A program made the translations under genes and the position numbers. From contig NZ_JBHUMY010000041.1 of NCBI RefSeq assembly GCF_042685365.1, positions 42,758 to 106,757 on the forward strand: DNA of 64,000 bases, read 5' to 3'. This document shows positions 16,133 to 25,252 of the stretch, piece after piece. The notes below the pieces were generated by a model. It was not told where the DNA came from. It searched no databases and saw only the letters and a program-made list of their open reading frames with translations. Source of the DNA: Paenibacillus_AP thailandensis. Lineage in GTDB: Bacteria; Bacillota; Bacilli; Paenibacillales; Paenibacillaceae. How positions within the stretch are numbered: position 1 is the first letter of the stretch; each line of letters starts with the position of its first letter.

Positions 16133-17683
16133 TCAGGAGGAAAACCTCCCGTCCGGCCGGCTTGCCTTGGCGGGCGCCAAATGGGCGTCCGCCACCGTCC
16201 GCTCGAAGCGCTGCCGCTCTTGGGCCCGCTGCGGAAACAGCCACGTTCCGATCAGGCCGCCGACGAAGCCAAGCGGGATCGACACAATTCCGGGGTATTT
16301 AAGCGGGAAAAGAGCCTCGGCTTTAATCCAGCCGCCCGACGGATCCATTACGTTAGGTCCAGCGGCAATAAGCAGCAGCGAGGATAGGAGGCCTGCTGCA
16401 ATTCCGGTCACGGCCCCTGCGACGGTAAAGCGCCGCCAGAACAACGTGAACAGCAGCACCGGCAAGTTGGCGGAAGCCGCCACGGCGAAGGCGAACGAAA
16501 CGAGAAAAGCGACGTTCAGCCTCTGCGCGCCAAGCGCCAGCGCGATCGAGACCGCGCCTACGGCGATGGCCGACAGCTTGGCCACTTTCATCTGCTGGGC
16601 TTCGGCCGCTTGCCCGCGCCGGAAAATGCTGCTGTACACGTCATGCGCAAACGCCGAGGAGGCGGTCAGCACAAGTCCCGAGATGACCGCCAGTATCGTC
16701 GCGAACGCGACGGCCGACACGAACGCCATCAGAAACTCCCCGCCGAGCGCCTCGGCAAGAAGCGGCACGGCGAGATCGACGCGGCCGTCCAGATTCGGCC
16801 AATCGACGAAAGCCGCCGCCCCGAAGCCGAGGAAGACGGTGAGCGCGTAGAAAACGCCGATTACGCCAATCGCCGTTGAAACGGAGGTGCGGACCGATAA
16901 AGGATCCCTGACCGTATAAAAACGGGCGATAATATGCGGCAGGCCGGCCGTACCGAGCACAAGCGCCATATTAAACGACAGCGTGTCGAGCGGATGGCCG
17001 AACATGTTGCCCGGCTCCAGAAACCGCTCCCCCAGCGGCGTTGCCAGCTTCATGTGGGCGAACAGCGCCGGGATGTCCCAGCGGAACCTTGCCAATACGA
17101 TCAAACTCACCATAAACGTGCAGCCGACCAGCAATATGGTCTTCACGATTTGAACCCAAGACGTCGCAAGCATGCCTCCGAACGTAACGTAAACCGTCAT
17201 CAGAATGCCGACGAGAACGATCGCCGCCGACAAATTCAGCCCGAACAGCAAATGGATGAGCCAGCCGGCGCCCACCAGCTGCGCGATCATGTAGACGATC
17301 GTAATGAGCAAATTGTTGACGGCGAGCAGCCCGCGCAGCCGGATGTCCGCGAAACGGGCCGCTATCGCGTCCGCCATCGTATATTTTCCGAGATGATGCA
17401 GCGGTTCGGCGATGACGTACAGCACAAGCACGTACGAGGCAAAAAATCCGATCGAATAATAAAAACCGTCATAGCCGTAAACGGCAATCGATCCGGCAAT
17501 GCCAAGGAAAGAAGCGGCGCTCATGTAGTCGCCGGAGATGGCTAGCCCGTTCTGCAAGCCGGTCAGCCGGCCCGCGGCGGCGTAGAAATCGTTCGTGTTC
17601 GTCGTCCGCCGCGCGGCATAATACGTAATCATAAGCGTCCCCGCGATGACGGCAAGGAAAAAGACCAATCCGAACAAGTTCAC
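16133..17683 (-). CDS. cation:acetate-type symporter (SSS family), second paralogue
   Basis: A 516-residue, 13-helix sodium:solute symporter of the ActP type, for monocarboxylates such as acetate or pyruvate. Diagnostic stretches include NTNDFYAAAGRLTGLQNGLAIS, GDYMSAASFLGIAGSIA, TVYVTFGGMLATSWVQIVK, MALVLGTAGLPHIIARFYTV and LTASSAFAHDVYSSIFRRG. It begins six bases after the stop of a paralogue that it closely resembles along its whole length, so the pair arose by tandem duplication. The cytosolic tail (SRPDGRFSS) differs. Whether the two work as alternatives with different affinity or substrate cannot be seen from the sequence. Confidence 0.9.
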   Translation of the reverse strand: MNLFGLVFFLAVIAGTLMITYYAARRTTNTNDFYAAAGRLTGLQNGLAISGDYMSAASFLGIAGSIAVYGYDGFYYSIGFFASYVLVLYVIAEPLHHLGKYTMADAIAARFADIRLRGLLAVNNLLITIVYMIAQLVGAGWLIHLLFGLNLSAAIVLVGILMTVYVTFGGMLATSWVQIVKTILLVGCTFMVSLIVLARFRWDIPALFAHMKLATPLGERFLEPGNMFGHPLDTLSFNMALVLGTAGLPHIIARFYTVRDPLSVRTSVSTAIGVIGVFYALTVFLGFGAAAFVDWPNLDGRVDLAVPLLAEALGGEFLMAFVSAVAFATILAVISGLVLTASSAFAHDVYSSIFRRGQAAEAQQMKVAKLSAIAVGAVSIALALGAQRLNVAFLVSFAFAVAASANLPVLLFTLFWRRFTVAGAVTGIAAGLLSSLLLIAAGPNVMDPSGGWIKAEALFPLKYPGIVSIPLGFVGGLIGTWLFPQRAQERQRFERTVADAHLAPAKASRPDGRFSS

Positions 17684-17689
17684 CCTTGT

Positions 17690-19204
17690 TTAAGCTCCCG
17701 TATTCGCCTTGACGAGCACCTCGGCGTATTTCGCTTCGTCCTTGCCGCTGGACAAGATCGTTCCGACGTAAGCCGCTAGAAAGCCGAGCGGAATCGAGAT
17801 GATGCCCGGATTGCTCATCGGGAATATCGCCGTCCCGGTCAGAATCGCTTTGCCGGCCTCGGGATCCCACACGTTCGGGCTAAGCGCCACGAGAATAATC
17901 GTGCTGAACAGCCCGACCAGCATGCCGCAGATCGCTCCGGTCCGGTTGAACCGTTTCCAGAAGACGGTGAACAAGATGACCGGCAAGTTGGCGCTGGCCG
18001 CTACGGCGAACGCCAGCGAGACGAGGAAGGCGACGTTCATCTTCTGGGCGAAAAGCGCCAGCAGGATGGAGACGATCGATACGCCGATCGACGCCCAGCG
18101 GGCCATGCGAAGCTGTTCCTTCTCGGTCGCGTTCCCGCGGCGGACGATCTGGCCGTAGAAGTCGTGCGCGAAAGCCGACGCGGCGGACAAGACGAGGCCG
18201 GTCACGACGGCAAGGATCGTCGCGAAAGCAACCGCCGATATAAACGCGAACAGAAAGTCGCCGCCAAGCGCCTTGGCGAGCAAAGGAGCGGCCATGTTGC
18301 CGGCCTTGTCGACGGCCGTAATGTCCGCGGCGCCGACGAACGCGGCGGCCCCGAAGCCAAGGAAAATCGTCATGACGTAGAAAATGCCGATGATCCAGGT
18401 CGCGTATACGACGGAGCTGCGCGCCGTACGGGCGTCTTTTACCGTGAAAAAGCGGGTTAAAATATGCGGCAAGCCTGCCGTGCCGAGCACGAGCGCCAAA
18501 TTCAGCGACAGCGTCTCCAGCGGCACCTTATACTTGTTGCCCGGATTCAGGAACGCTTCCTGCAAAGGCGTTGCCGTCTTCATATGCTCGAACATGTTCG
18601 TCAGGCTAAAGCCGAACTTGGCGAAGACGATTAAAGAAATGACGAACGTGCCGCCCATCAGAAGAACCGCCTTCGTAATTTGCACCCAGCTCGTGGCGTG
18701 CATGCCGCCGAATACGACGTAAACGGTCATGAGCACGCCGACGATCAGCACGGAGGTGACGTAATCGAGGCCGAGCAGCAGCTTGATGAGCGCGCCCGCC
18801 CCGACCAGCTGCGCGATCATATAGAAGATCGAAATCGCGATCGTATTGAGCGCCGCGACGCCGCGCACTTTTTTGTCCGCGAAGCGGGCGGCGATCATGT
18901 CCGCCACCGTATATTTGCCCAAGTTGCGGAGCGGCTCGGCGACCAGATAAAGCACGACAAGATAAGCGACCAGAAAGCCGATGCTGTAGAAGAAGCCGTC
19001 GAAGCCGACAAGCGCGATAGAGCCCGCGATGCCGAGAAACGATGCCGCCGACATATAGTCGCCCGCGATGGCCGCCCCGTTCTGCCAGCCCTTTAAGCCT
19101 CCGCCCGCCGTATAAAATTCGCTGGCGTTGTTCGTCTTTTTGGCCGCGAAATACGTGATGACCAGCGTAAGCAGTACAATTGCGCAAAATAATGCGATAG
19201 CCAT
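17690..19204 (-). CDS. actP: cation:acetate-type symporter ActP
   Basis: A 504-residue sodium:solute symporter of the acetate permease branch. It shows NNASEFYTAGGGLKGWQNGAAIAGDY in short conserved blocks, FGGMHATSWVQITK, LVLGTAGLPHILTRFFTV and AASAFAHDFYGQIV. About 13 transmembrane helices are evident. It starts three bases after the DUF485 gene, which mirrors the yjcH-actP arrangement known from enterobacteria, and is followed by a second ActP-like gene. Acetate is the default substrate; pyruvate is a realistic alternative because a LytS/LytT pair sits just upstream and such pairs control pyruvate uptake in bacilli. Confidence 0.88.
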   Translation of the reverse strand: MAIALFCAIVLLTLVITYFAAKKTNNASEFYTAGGGLKGWQNGAAIAGDYMSAASFLGIAGSIALVGFDGFFYSIGFLVAYLVVLYLVAEPLRNLGKYTVADMIAARFADKKVRGVAALNTIAISIFYMIAQLVGAGALIKLLLGLDYVTSVLIVGVLMTVYVVFGGMHATSWVQITKAVLLMGGTFVISLIVFAKFGFSLTNMFEHMKTATPLQEAFLNPGNKYKVPLETLSLNLALVLGTAGLPHILTRFFTVKDARTARSSVVYATWIIGIFYVMTIFLGFGAAAFVGAADITAVDKAGNMAAPLLAKALGGDFLFAFISAVAFATILAVVTGLVLSAASAFAHDFYGQIVRRGNATEKEQLRMARWASIGVSIVSILLALFAQKMNVAFLVSLAFAVAASANLPVILFTVFWKRFNRTGAICGMLVGLFSTIILVALSPNVWDPEAGKAILTGTAIFPMSNPGIISIPLGFLAAYVGTILSSGKDEAKYAEVLVKANTGA

Positions 19205-19207
19205 GTT

Positions 19208-19513
19208 TTACGCCCCCATATCCTTTTTAATCTCGTCCGCCATGCGGTCGAACTGGCTTGCCTTGCGGGTGTAAATGATGCAAAGCGCCCATGTCATGAT
19301 AAACTGGGCGAACGCAAACACCCATGCCCACGAGATCGGGCCGAAAGCCGGCTTGTTCAGAATGGCCGTGTACGAGGTCAACAGGGGCAGTGCAAAATAA
19401 AACACGAGAAAAAAGACGGTCATCGGGATAATGAATCGTTTTTTGCGGGAGAGCAGCGTTTTGAATTTGGCGGATTGCCATACTTCGTTATAGCTTTTTT
19501 CTTTCGCTTCCAT
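19208..19513 (-). CDS. DUF485 inner-membrane protein (YjcH-like)
   Basis: A 101-residue protein with two transmembrane helices (IIPMTVFFLVFYFALPLLTSY and AWVFAFAQFIMTWALCIIY) and the DUF485 opening ...WQSAKFKTLLSRKKRF. Such proteins accompany ActP-type symporters, but their role is unclear. The ATG at 19513 is chosen because GGAGGGAAAGGCA precedes it; the longer reading from 19597 would include the promoter region. It is the first gene of the operon, with a cre-like box 46-60 bases upstream of the start. Confidence 0.88.
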   Translation of the reverse strand: MEAKEKSYNEVWQSAKFKTLLSRKKRFIIPMTVFFLVFYFALPLLTSYTAILNKPAFGPISWAWVFAFAQFIMTWALCIIYTRKASQFDRMADEIKKDMGA

Positions 19514-19558
19514 TGCCTTTCCCTCCAATAGCATCATCTTCAAACGGCCGGCATACAA

Positions 19559-19573
19559 TTGTAAGCGCTTCAA
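19559..19573. promoter_or_regulatory. cre-like box upstream of the DUF485-actP operon
   Basis: TTGTAAGCGCTTCAA matches the CcpA consensus WTGNAANCGNWNNCW except for the conserved C near the end. Its distance from the first start codon suits repression of a secondary-carbon uptake operon. Confidence 0.6.
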
Positions 19574-19769
19574 AATGATTATATACGGGATAGGCATTCG
19601 GTACTACGGGTTCTGCACGAAGCGTAGAAAATCGCGCGCGAAACGCCGCTTCCGGGACCGGAACTCGCAACGTTCGCCGTCGGCGCGTCTCCCGGAAGGC
19701 CCCGGAAGGGCACGGGCGGCGTCGAAACGGCTTTCGGGGCGAAAAGCGAATGCGGAGTATAGCGGCCTC

Positions 19770-20549
19770 TTACATGCTCCGCAGCAGGCGGAACAATTCC
19801 TTGGCCGCTTCGCGCGAAAGGGGCACGGAAGTTCGGGCGGCGTCCTTCATCGTGATATTGTAAGCGCCGTTCAGCCACGGCGTAATTTCGGCAATCCGGT
19901 TCAAGTTCACGAGGTAGCTTCGATGAGGCCGGAAGAAAGCGTGTCCCTCCAGCTTCTCTTCCAGCTCCTGAAGCGTAAGCCGCGAACCGATTCGCCGCCC
20001 TTCCTCCGTATGGACGCAAATCACCCGGTCCTCGCGTACGGCGTAAACAATCGCTCCCGGTTCGACAAGCACCAGCTTGTCTCCGTCGTCGAGCAGCAGC
20101 TTGCCCGCCTTGACGGCCGCATTCGAGGATCGCTGCAGCGGCTCGCCGCCGGCGATTGCCTGTCCCGAAGGAGCTGCGGCTGCAAGCCGGCCGCGAACGC
20201 GAAGCAGCGCTTCCTTCAACCTCTCCCCGCTGTACGGCTTCAGCAAATAATCGACGGCGTTCAGCCCAAACGCCTCTACCGCATAATGATCGTAAGCGGT
20301 CGTAAAGACGATCAGGGGCGGGCACGGAAGCCCGTTCAGCAATCGGGCGGCCTGCACCCCTTCCAGCTCCGGCATTTGGACGTCCAGAAAAACGACGTCC
20401 GGCTTAGAGACCGGCGCTATGTCCAGCAGCTCCCTGCCGTTCGCCGCAAAGCCCGCGAGCTCGATATCCGGCTCCTGACCGAGCAGGTAAGCCAGCTCAT
20501 CCCGGGCGAGCCGTTCGTCCTCCGCGATCAAAGCTATTATCCGCTTCAC
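19770..20549 (-). CDS. lytT: LytTR-family response regulator (LytT/LytR type)
   Basis: A 259-residue two-domain regulator. The receiver starts IALIAEDERLARDELAYLL and has VVFLDVQMPELEG and the Lys region VDYLLKPYSGE. The C-terminal LytTR DNA-binding domain has REDRVICVHTEEGRR, LEEKLEGHAFFRPHRSYLVNLNRIAEI and NGAYNITMKD. I choose the GTG at 20549 five bases after GGGGGAGG. The gene overlaps the 3' end of the kinase gene by 53 bases. It probably activates the ActP-type operon immediately downstream on the same strand, by analogy with LytST control of pyruvate uptake in Bacillus subtilis; this is inference from position. Confidence 0.9.
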   Translation of the reverse strand: MKRIIALIAEDERLARDELAYLLGQEPDIELAGFAANGRELLDIAPVSKPDVVFLDVQMPELEGVQAARLLNGLPCPPLIVFTTAYDHYAVEAFGLNAVDYLLKPYSGERLKEALLRVRGRLAAAAPSGQAIAGGEPLQRSSNAAVKAGKLLLDDGDKLVLVEPGAIVYAVREDRVICVHTEEGRRIGSRLTLQELEEKLEGHAFFRPHRSYLVNLNRIAEITPWLNGAYNITMKDAARTSVPLSREAAKELFRLLRSM

Positions 20550-22323
20550 GTTGTCCTCCCCCTTCCCCGTAAGCAACCGGCACCGCAAACGAAAACCGGC
20601 AACCGCCTTCCGGCCTGTTTTCGATGCGCAGTCCCGCTTCCTTGCCGTACATGGCGATCAGCCGCTGATTGACGTTGTAGACGCCTATGCCGGCGCCTTC
20701 GCTTCCTTCGGTCCCGACCGGCCGCTCCCCGAGTCGGCCGAGCAGCCCGGCCGGAATGCCGCTGCCGTTGTCCTCCAGCCGAATTTCGGCCATGCCGCCT
20801 TCCGTCCGCTTCAGCTCGAGCCGGATAAGGCCGCCGCTCGCCTTGTCGCGAAGCCCGTGCTTGACGCTGTTCTCGACCAGCATTTGCAGCGATGCGGGCG
20901 GAATGCGCAGCTCCTCGAGCCCGTCCTCGATCCGGCAAAGAAAGTCGAACCGGTCCTCGAAGCGGATTCGGATAATGTCCAGGTAGGCGCCTACCAAGTC
21001 CAGCTCCTGCCGGACGGTCGTGCCGCCGGAAGCCATCGCCTTCGCGTTCAGCCGCATGAACGAGCCGAGCTGCATCGTGGCATGCCGCGCCAGGTTCGGG
21101 TCCGTGCGGATCAAGGAATGGATGGCGTTCAGCGTATTGAAAAGAAAATGCGGGTTGATCTGCGCTTGAAGCAGCTTCAGCTCGGCTTCCTTCATGAGCG
21201 CCGTCATCCGCTCGTGCGACGCGGCGCCCAGCTGATAGGACAGCAGCTGGCCGATGCCCGCCGCCATCACGATCTCGACGCGCCGGATATCTTGCGGCCG
21301 CTTGAAATAAAGCTGGATAAGCCCCGCCGTCTGGCGGCCTTCCAGCATCGGCACCATGATCGCCGCGCCCAGCGCCGGATGGGGCGGCTGCAGCTCCTCT
21401 TCGCCGGCGACGACCTGCAGCTCGCCGCTCCGGACGGCCGCCAGCGCCGGCGCGGAACGGATCGGCTCGCCGGGCTTGACCGCGCCGCTGCCGATTCCGG
21501 CGTGAGCCAGCAGCCGCTCCGTGTCGGCCACGGCGACGGCGGCGGCCCGCAGCTCGCGCAGCAGCAGGCCTGCGACCGCTTGCGCCGTCGCGTACGTCAG
21601 GCCCCGCTTCAGATGGGGCAGCGCCGCCTCCGCGATATGCAGCGCCCGCTCGGTTTCATAAGCGGCCGCCCGCTCCTCCTCCTTCAGCGCCACGCGCAGC
21701 ATCGCCGTAAAGATCGCGATCGAGACGCTGTTCGTCAGCACCATCGGCAGGCCGATCGCATTGACGAGGGCGATCGCCCGCTCGGGCTTGTCCGCCCCCG
21801 CGCATATAAGAACGATCCCCATCAGCATAATCGGCGCGAACATGCCGATAAACAGCGCTTTGGCCGGGGAGATGACCCGCTCCTGCGAGAAGAAGCGGGC
21901 GACTCCGCCGGCCAGCGCGCCGATGACCGGGGCCGCTATCGCCCCGGCCAATCCCGCGTATCCGCCCATGTACAGAAGATGGGCGCCGGTCAGCAGCCCG
22001 CTCCCGATGCCGACGGCCGGGCCGCCCATCAAGCCGCCGATGACGACCCCGACAAGCGCGGAATGGGCCAGCGCCTGCTCCGGCCCGAGCGGCGCAATCC
22101 AGAAGGAAGTGACGGCTCTCCCTTCTCCGACGACGACGCCCGCATACGTTCCCAATATGCCGAACAACCCGAACAAGCCCGAATAGACGGCGACATGCTT
22201 TCCCGACATGTTCCGCCGGTCAAGGTCGAGCAGCTGGCGAAACAGCGGCACCCGCGTCAATATAAAGGTCAGCACGAGCAATATTCCCATCCGCTCGAAC
22301 AAATGGAGCGTCAACTGCTGCAT
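20497..22323 (-). CDS. lytS: LytS-type sensor histidine kinase
   Basis: A 608-residue kinase with the LytS layout. The first half has five or more transmembrane helices (5TM-LYT domain: LFERMGILLVLTFIL, ALVGVVIGGLMGGPAVGIGSG, GGYAGLAGAIAAPVIGALAGG). A GAF-like segment follows (residues ~225-365). The kinase phosphoacceptor is LLQAQINPHFLFNTLNAIHSLI, and the ATPase domain has MLVENSVKHGLRDKASGG and a DNGSGIP G-box. The ligand is presumably a small organic acid, as for the pyruvate-sensing LytS relatives. The cre box 42-55 bases upstream suggests the sensor itself is subject to catabolite control. Confidence 0.9.
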   Translation of the reverse strand: MQQLTLHLFERMGILLVLTFILTRVPLFRQLLDLDRRNMSGKHVAVYSGLFGLFGILGTYAGVVVGEGRAVTSFWIAPLGPEQALAHSALVGVVIGGLMGGPAVGIGSGLLTGAHLLYMGGYAGLAGAIAAPVIGALAGGVARFFSQERVISPAKALFIGMFAPIMLMGIVLICAGADKPERAIALVNAIGLPMVLTNSVSIAIFTAMLRVALKEEERAAAYETERALHIAEAALPHLKRGLTYATAQAVAGLLLRELRAAAVAVADTERLLAHAGIGSGAVKPGEPIRSAPALAAVRSGELQVVAGEEELQPPHPALGAAIMVPMLEGRQTAGLIQLYFKRPQDIRRVEIVMAAGIGQLLSYQLGAASHERMTALMKEAELKLLQAQINPHFLFNTLNAIHSLIRTDPNLARHATMQLGSFMRLNAKAMASGGTTVRQELDLVGAYLDIIRIRFEDRFDFLCRIEDGLEELRIPPASLQMLVENSVKHGLRDKASGGLIRLELKRTEGGMAEIRLEDNGSGIPAGLLGRLGERPVGTEGSEGAGIGVYNVNQRLIAMYGKEAGLRIENRPEGGCRFSFAVPVAYGEGGGQREADNSFDRGGRTARPG

Positions 22324-22364
22324 CCGGGCATCCCTCTCCCCGCACGGTTTGAAGCCAATAGACT

Positions 22365-22378
22365 GATTGCGCTTTCAG
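22365..22378 (-). promoter_or_regulatory. cre box upstream of lytS
   Basis: On the minus strand TGAAAGCGCAATCA fits the core of the CcpA consensus at every fixed position; only the flanking W before TG is C. It is 42 to 55 bases upstream of the lytS start. Confidence 0.6.
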
Positions 22379-22549
22379 CATCGTGTCACTGGAATTATAG
22401 CATTGCCAAGTCTTCCAGAAAATGAAAAAAAAATCAAGGAGCGGCGTTCGGCCGGTTTACGGTTCGGCCGGTTTACGGCTAAGCAGCTTTACAGCCGAAC
22501 GGCGGTCGAGCGATTCTCGCGAGCTTATCGCCCCGTCCGGCGGTTGCCT

Positions 22550-23323
22550 CTACGAACAGCTTTTCGGGCCGCTTTTGCGGTATTCGAGCGGGGTTTGGCC
22601 CGTCGCTTTTTTAAACGCGTTGCTGAAATAGGCGGTATCGTTGTACCCTAGACGCTCCGCGATTTCGCAAATACGCAGCGTCGTGGAGGCGACCAGCCTT
22701 CGCGCTTCCTCCATGCGCAGTCCCACGATATAATCGATGAAGTTCGTGCCCGTATGCTGCTTGAAGTATTGGCTTAAATAGCTCGGATTCATATGCACCT
22801 TCGCCGCAATGTCCGATAAGCTGAGCGCATGGACCGGACTGGAATGGATAATCCGCAGCACCCGTCCGATCAAGGAAGTCTCATCGGCCGCGGCGGGGGA
22901 CGGCGCGGCCGACGAGCCTCCCTTCTCCCGCTCCGCCATCCAGCGGCGCAGCACGGCGGCCATCTCCTCCGCCTCTACCGGCTTCAGCAAATAATCGACG
23001 ACTCCCCATCGCAGCGCTTGGCGGGCCGCATGGAAATCGTCATGCCCGCTTATAAACACGACGGACGGCTTGCCGGCCAGCCTGCTTGCCTGCTCTACGA
23101 AGGAAAGGCCGTCCATGACCGGCATTTTCACGTCGGCAAGCACCAGGTGGGCGTTATTCTCCTTCAGCCAATCGAGCGCTTCGAGCCCGTTCCCGCATTC
23201 CTGCACGATGCGGAACGGAAGCCCCGTTTCCTTCAACACTTCGCGCAGCACAAGGCGCACCCAACGTTCGTCCTCTACGAGCAGCACCTTGTACGTTTCG
23301 TTTCCGGTAACCGTGTGTCGCAT
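22550..23323 (-). CDS. AraC-type response regulator of the TRAP locus
   Basis: A 257-residue response regulator with a receiver (KVLLVEDERWVRLVLREVL; Asp in LVLADVKMPVMDG; VDYLLKPVEAEE), an Ala/Ser/Pro linker and an AraC DNA-binding domain (SDIAAKVHMNPSYLSQYFK to RLGYNDTAYFSNAFKKATGQ). It is half the length of the XylR-like regulator upstream because the middle domain is missing. The ATG follows AAGGAGGCATAGACTT. It starts five bases after the kinase stop and is the last gene of the TRAP operon. Its likely target is the dctQMP promoter. Confidence 0.9.
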   Translation of the reverse strand: MRHTVTGNETYKVLLVEDERWVRLVLREVLKETGLPFRIVQECGNGLEALDWLKENNAHLVLADVKMPVMDGLSFVEQASRLAGKPSVVFISGHDDFHAARQALRWGVVDYLLKPVEAEEMAAVLRRWMAEREKGGSSAAPSPAAADETSLIGRVLRIIHSSPVHALSLSDIAAKVHMNPSYLSQYFKQHTGTNFIDYIVGLRMEEARRLVASTTLRICEIAERLGYNDTAYFSNAFKKATGQTPLEYRKSGPKSCS

Positions 23324-23327
23324 AAGT

Positions 23328-25154
23328 CTATGCCTCCTTCAGCGGTAGATGGACGGAAACGGAGGTCCCTTGCCCCGGCTCGCTGTCGACCCGCAGTCCG
23401 TACGGCTCTCCGCACAGATGAACGATTCTCCGATGCACGTTAAGCATGCCGATATGCTCGCCGGCCATGGACGCATCGTTATGGCGAAGGCCAAGCCGGA
23501 TGTCGCGCAGCCTCTCCGGCGGTATGCCCGCTCCCGTATCCTCAATCGTAAGCGCATAACTTTCCTCGCTTATCCTCGAGACGCCGATCGTAATGCTTAC
23601 TTTCGCCGTTCCCGGCTCCATGCCGTGAATGACGCTGTTCTCCACAAGCGGCTGCAGCGAAAACTTGACGATCTCCTGGCTCAGCGCCCAATCCGGGACG
23701 TCGATCGCAAAGCTAAGCTTCTCCTCGAAGCGAAATTTTTGAATCGCCAAATACATTCGGCAAATCGCCAGCTCTTCCTTCAGCGATACGACCGGCGACT
23801 TATTGTTTAAATTATAACGGAGCAGCTTCGCGAGCGAGGACACCAGCTTGGCGATGTCGCCCATGTCCCTCTCCAGCGCCATGCCCCGCACCGTCTCCAG
23901 CGCGTTGTACAGGAAATGCGGGTTCACCTGCGATTGCAGCAGCTTCAATTCCGCTTCCTTCTGCCACAGCGACAGTTCGGCTTCCCGCAGCCGAGCGGCG
24001 TACACCTCGTCCATGAGCACCTGAACCGTTTCGACCATCCCGTTAAAGTCGTTGGCCAGACGCCCGATTTCGTCCTTGGAATCCACCTTCGCCCGCGCCG
24101 CAAAATCGCCTTCCTTGACCCGCTTCATGAAAAACTGCAGCTTCCGGATCGGCGCGACGATGCTCGCCGCAAACCCGATCGCAAACAAATACGCGACGAA
24201 TAAGGTTACAAGCACGGTAACCGACAGCGTCCGACCGATATAGGCCACTCCGCGGGTCAGCTCCTCGGCGGGCATTACCGAAATAAGATACCAATTCAAA
24301 TAAGAAGAGCGGTTGAACGTATAAAAAGGCTCGTTCCCGGTCTGAAAATAACCGTTGTCCTCGCTCAGCATCCAATCGATATGGCGGAACGCGGCTTTAT
24401 GCCCGAGCATGGCCGGATCGGGATGGTAAATATAACGGCCTTGTTCGTCGAGAATCGCCATGTAGCCGGACCGCCCGACCGTCACGTTGTAGGCGATCTC
24501 CTCGATCCGCTTGAAGTTGATGTCCATAATGAGCATCCCGGCCGGCTCAAGCGTCTGCGGGTCGATAATCCGCTTCGCGATCGAAATGACGTTCTCGGTT
24601 CTGTTCCGCCGCTGCGACACGCGGCTGACCAGCTTGATGTCGCCGTTCATCGGAACGGTTGCGTACCATTCCGAATGCGGCAGCGCGGCAAGGGCCTGCC
24701 CCTCGTCCCCGCCTGCCGTATCGATCACCGCCTTTCCTTCCAGCAGCAGCGTAATGCGGGACAGATCGGGGCGCGAATAAGCCGTATCCTTGAACAATTG
24801 AAGGATGCGATCCTTCATGCCGCTGCTTTCGATTTCCTCCGCATTGTCCATCGTAAGCAGCTTCCTCATATTGGGCTGATTCATCAGCCTGATCGAATCG
24901 ATCTCGAAATCCCGAATGTAATATTCGATATGCGATTTCACCTGGGCCATAATTTGCCAGCTGCTGCGGCTCGCGCCGTCCTGCAGAATCGCCGACGATT
25001 TGACGTAGGAGATCACGCCGACGACCACTAGAGGCACGATGACGAGCAGCCCTAAAAAAACAAGCAGCTTCACGGAAAGCGGCCGATCCTGCAAAAACAG
25101 CATGCGCTGCGCGATTTGCCAAAGCCTTAACGCCTGTTTCCGTTTCAACGTCAT
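23328..25154 (-). CDS. YesM-type sensor histidine kinase of the TRAP locus
   Basis: A 608-residue membrane kinase. TM1 is VKLLVFLGLLVIVPLVVVGV. An extracellular Cache-like sensor of about 250 residues follows (typical VGRSGYMAILDEQGRYIYHP). TM2 leads into a HAMP domain, then the histidine phosphoacceptor LLQSQVNPHFLYNALETV and the ATPase domain (LVENSVIHGMEPG and EDTGAGIPPE). Cache domains bind small carboxylates, amino acids or sugars directly, in line with the TRAP transporter genes on the same strand. The ATG follows GGAGGCGGC. A hairpin between dctP and this gene probably lowers its expression relative to the transporter. Confidence 0.9.
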   Translation of the reverse strand: MTLKRKQALRLWQIAQRMLFLQDRPLSVKLLVFLGLLVIVPLVVVGVISYVKSSAILQDGASRSSWQIMAQVKSHIEYYIRDFEIDSIRLMNQPNMRKLLTMDNAEEIESSGMKDRILQLFKDTAYSRPDLSRITLLLEGKAVIDTAGGDEGQALAALPHSEWYATVPMNGDIKLVSRVSQRRNRTENVISIAKRIIDPQTLEPAGMLIMDINFKRIEEIAYNVTVGRSGYMAILDEQGRYIYHPDPAMLGHKAAFRHIDWMLSEDNGYFQTGNEPFYTFNRSSYLNWYLISVMPAEELTRGVAYIGRTLSVTVLVTLFVAYLFAIGFAASIVAPIRKLQFFMKRVKEGDFAARAKVDSKDEIGRLANDFNGMVETVQVLMDEVYAARLREAELSLWQKEAELKLLQSQVNPHFLYNALETVRGMALERDMGDIAKLVSSLAKLLRYNLNNKSPVVSLKEELAICRMYLAIQKFRFEEKLSFAIDVPDWALSQEIVKFSLQPLVENSVIHGMEPGTAKVSITIGVSRISEESYALTIEDTGAGIPPERLRDIRLGLRHNDASMAGEHIGMLNVHRRIVHLCGEPYGLRVDSEPGQGTSVSVHLPLKEA

Positions 25155-25219
25155 GCCGCCTCCAATCCGTCATTGACTATGGCTTTCCGGTTATGCCTGC
25201 TCCCGCCGCGCAACGAGAA

Positions 25220-25246
25220 GAAGGAGGCAAGCCGTTCGCCTCCTTC
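25220..25246 (-). terminator. hairpin between dctP and the kinase gene
   Basis: GAAGGAGGC and GCCTCCTTC pair around a nine-base loop just past the dctP stop. TTCTTCTCG follows on the minus strand, without a pure T run. It is a weak terminator or mRNA-stabilising element that would separate transporter from sensor output. Confidence 0.55.
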
Positions 25247-25252
25247 CCCTAT

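Noticed and set aside
16133..17683. Second ActP as a pseudogene copy
   Set aside because: The frame is intact over its full length with all symporter motifs and its own downstream terminator, so it is treated as functional.
20551..22425. A 624-residue plus-strand open frame
   Set aside because: It is the antisense shadow of the lytS kinase gene, with no recognisable domain.
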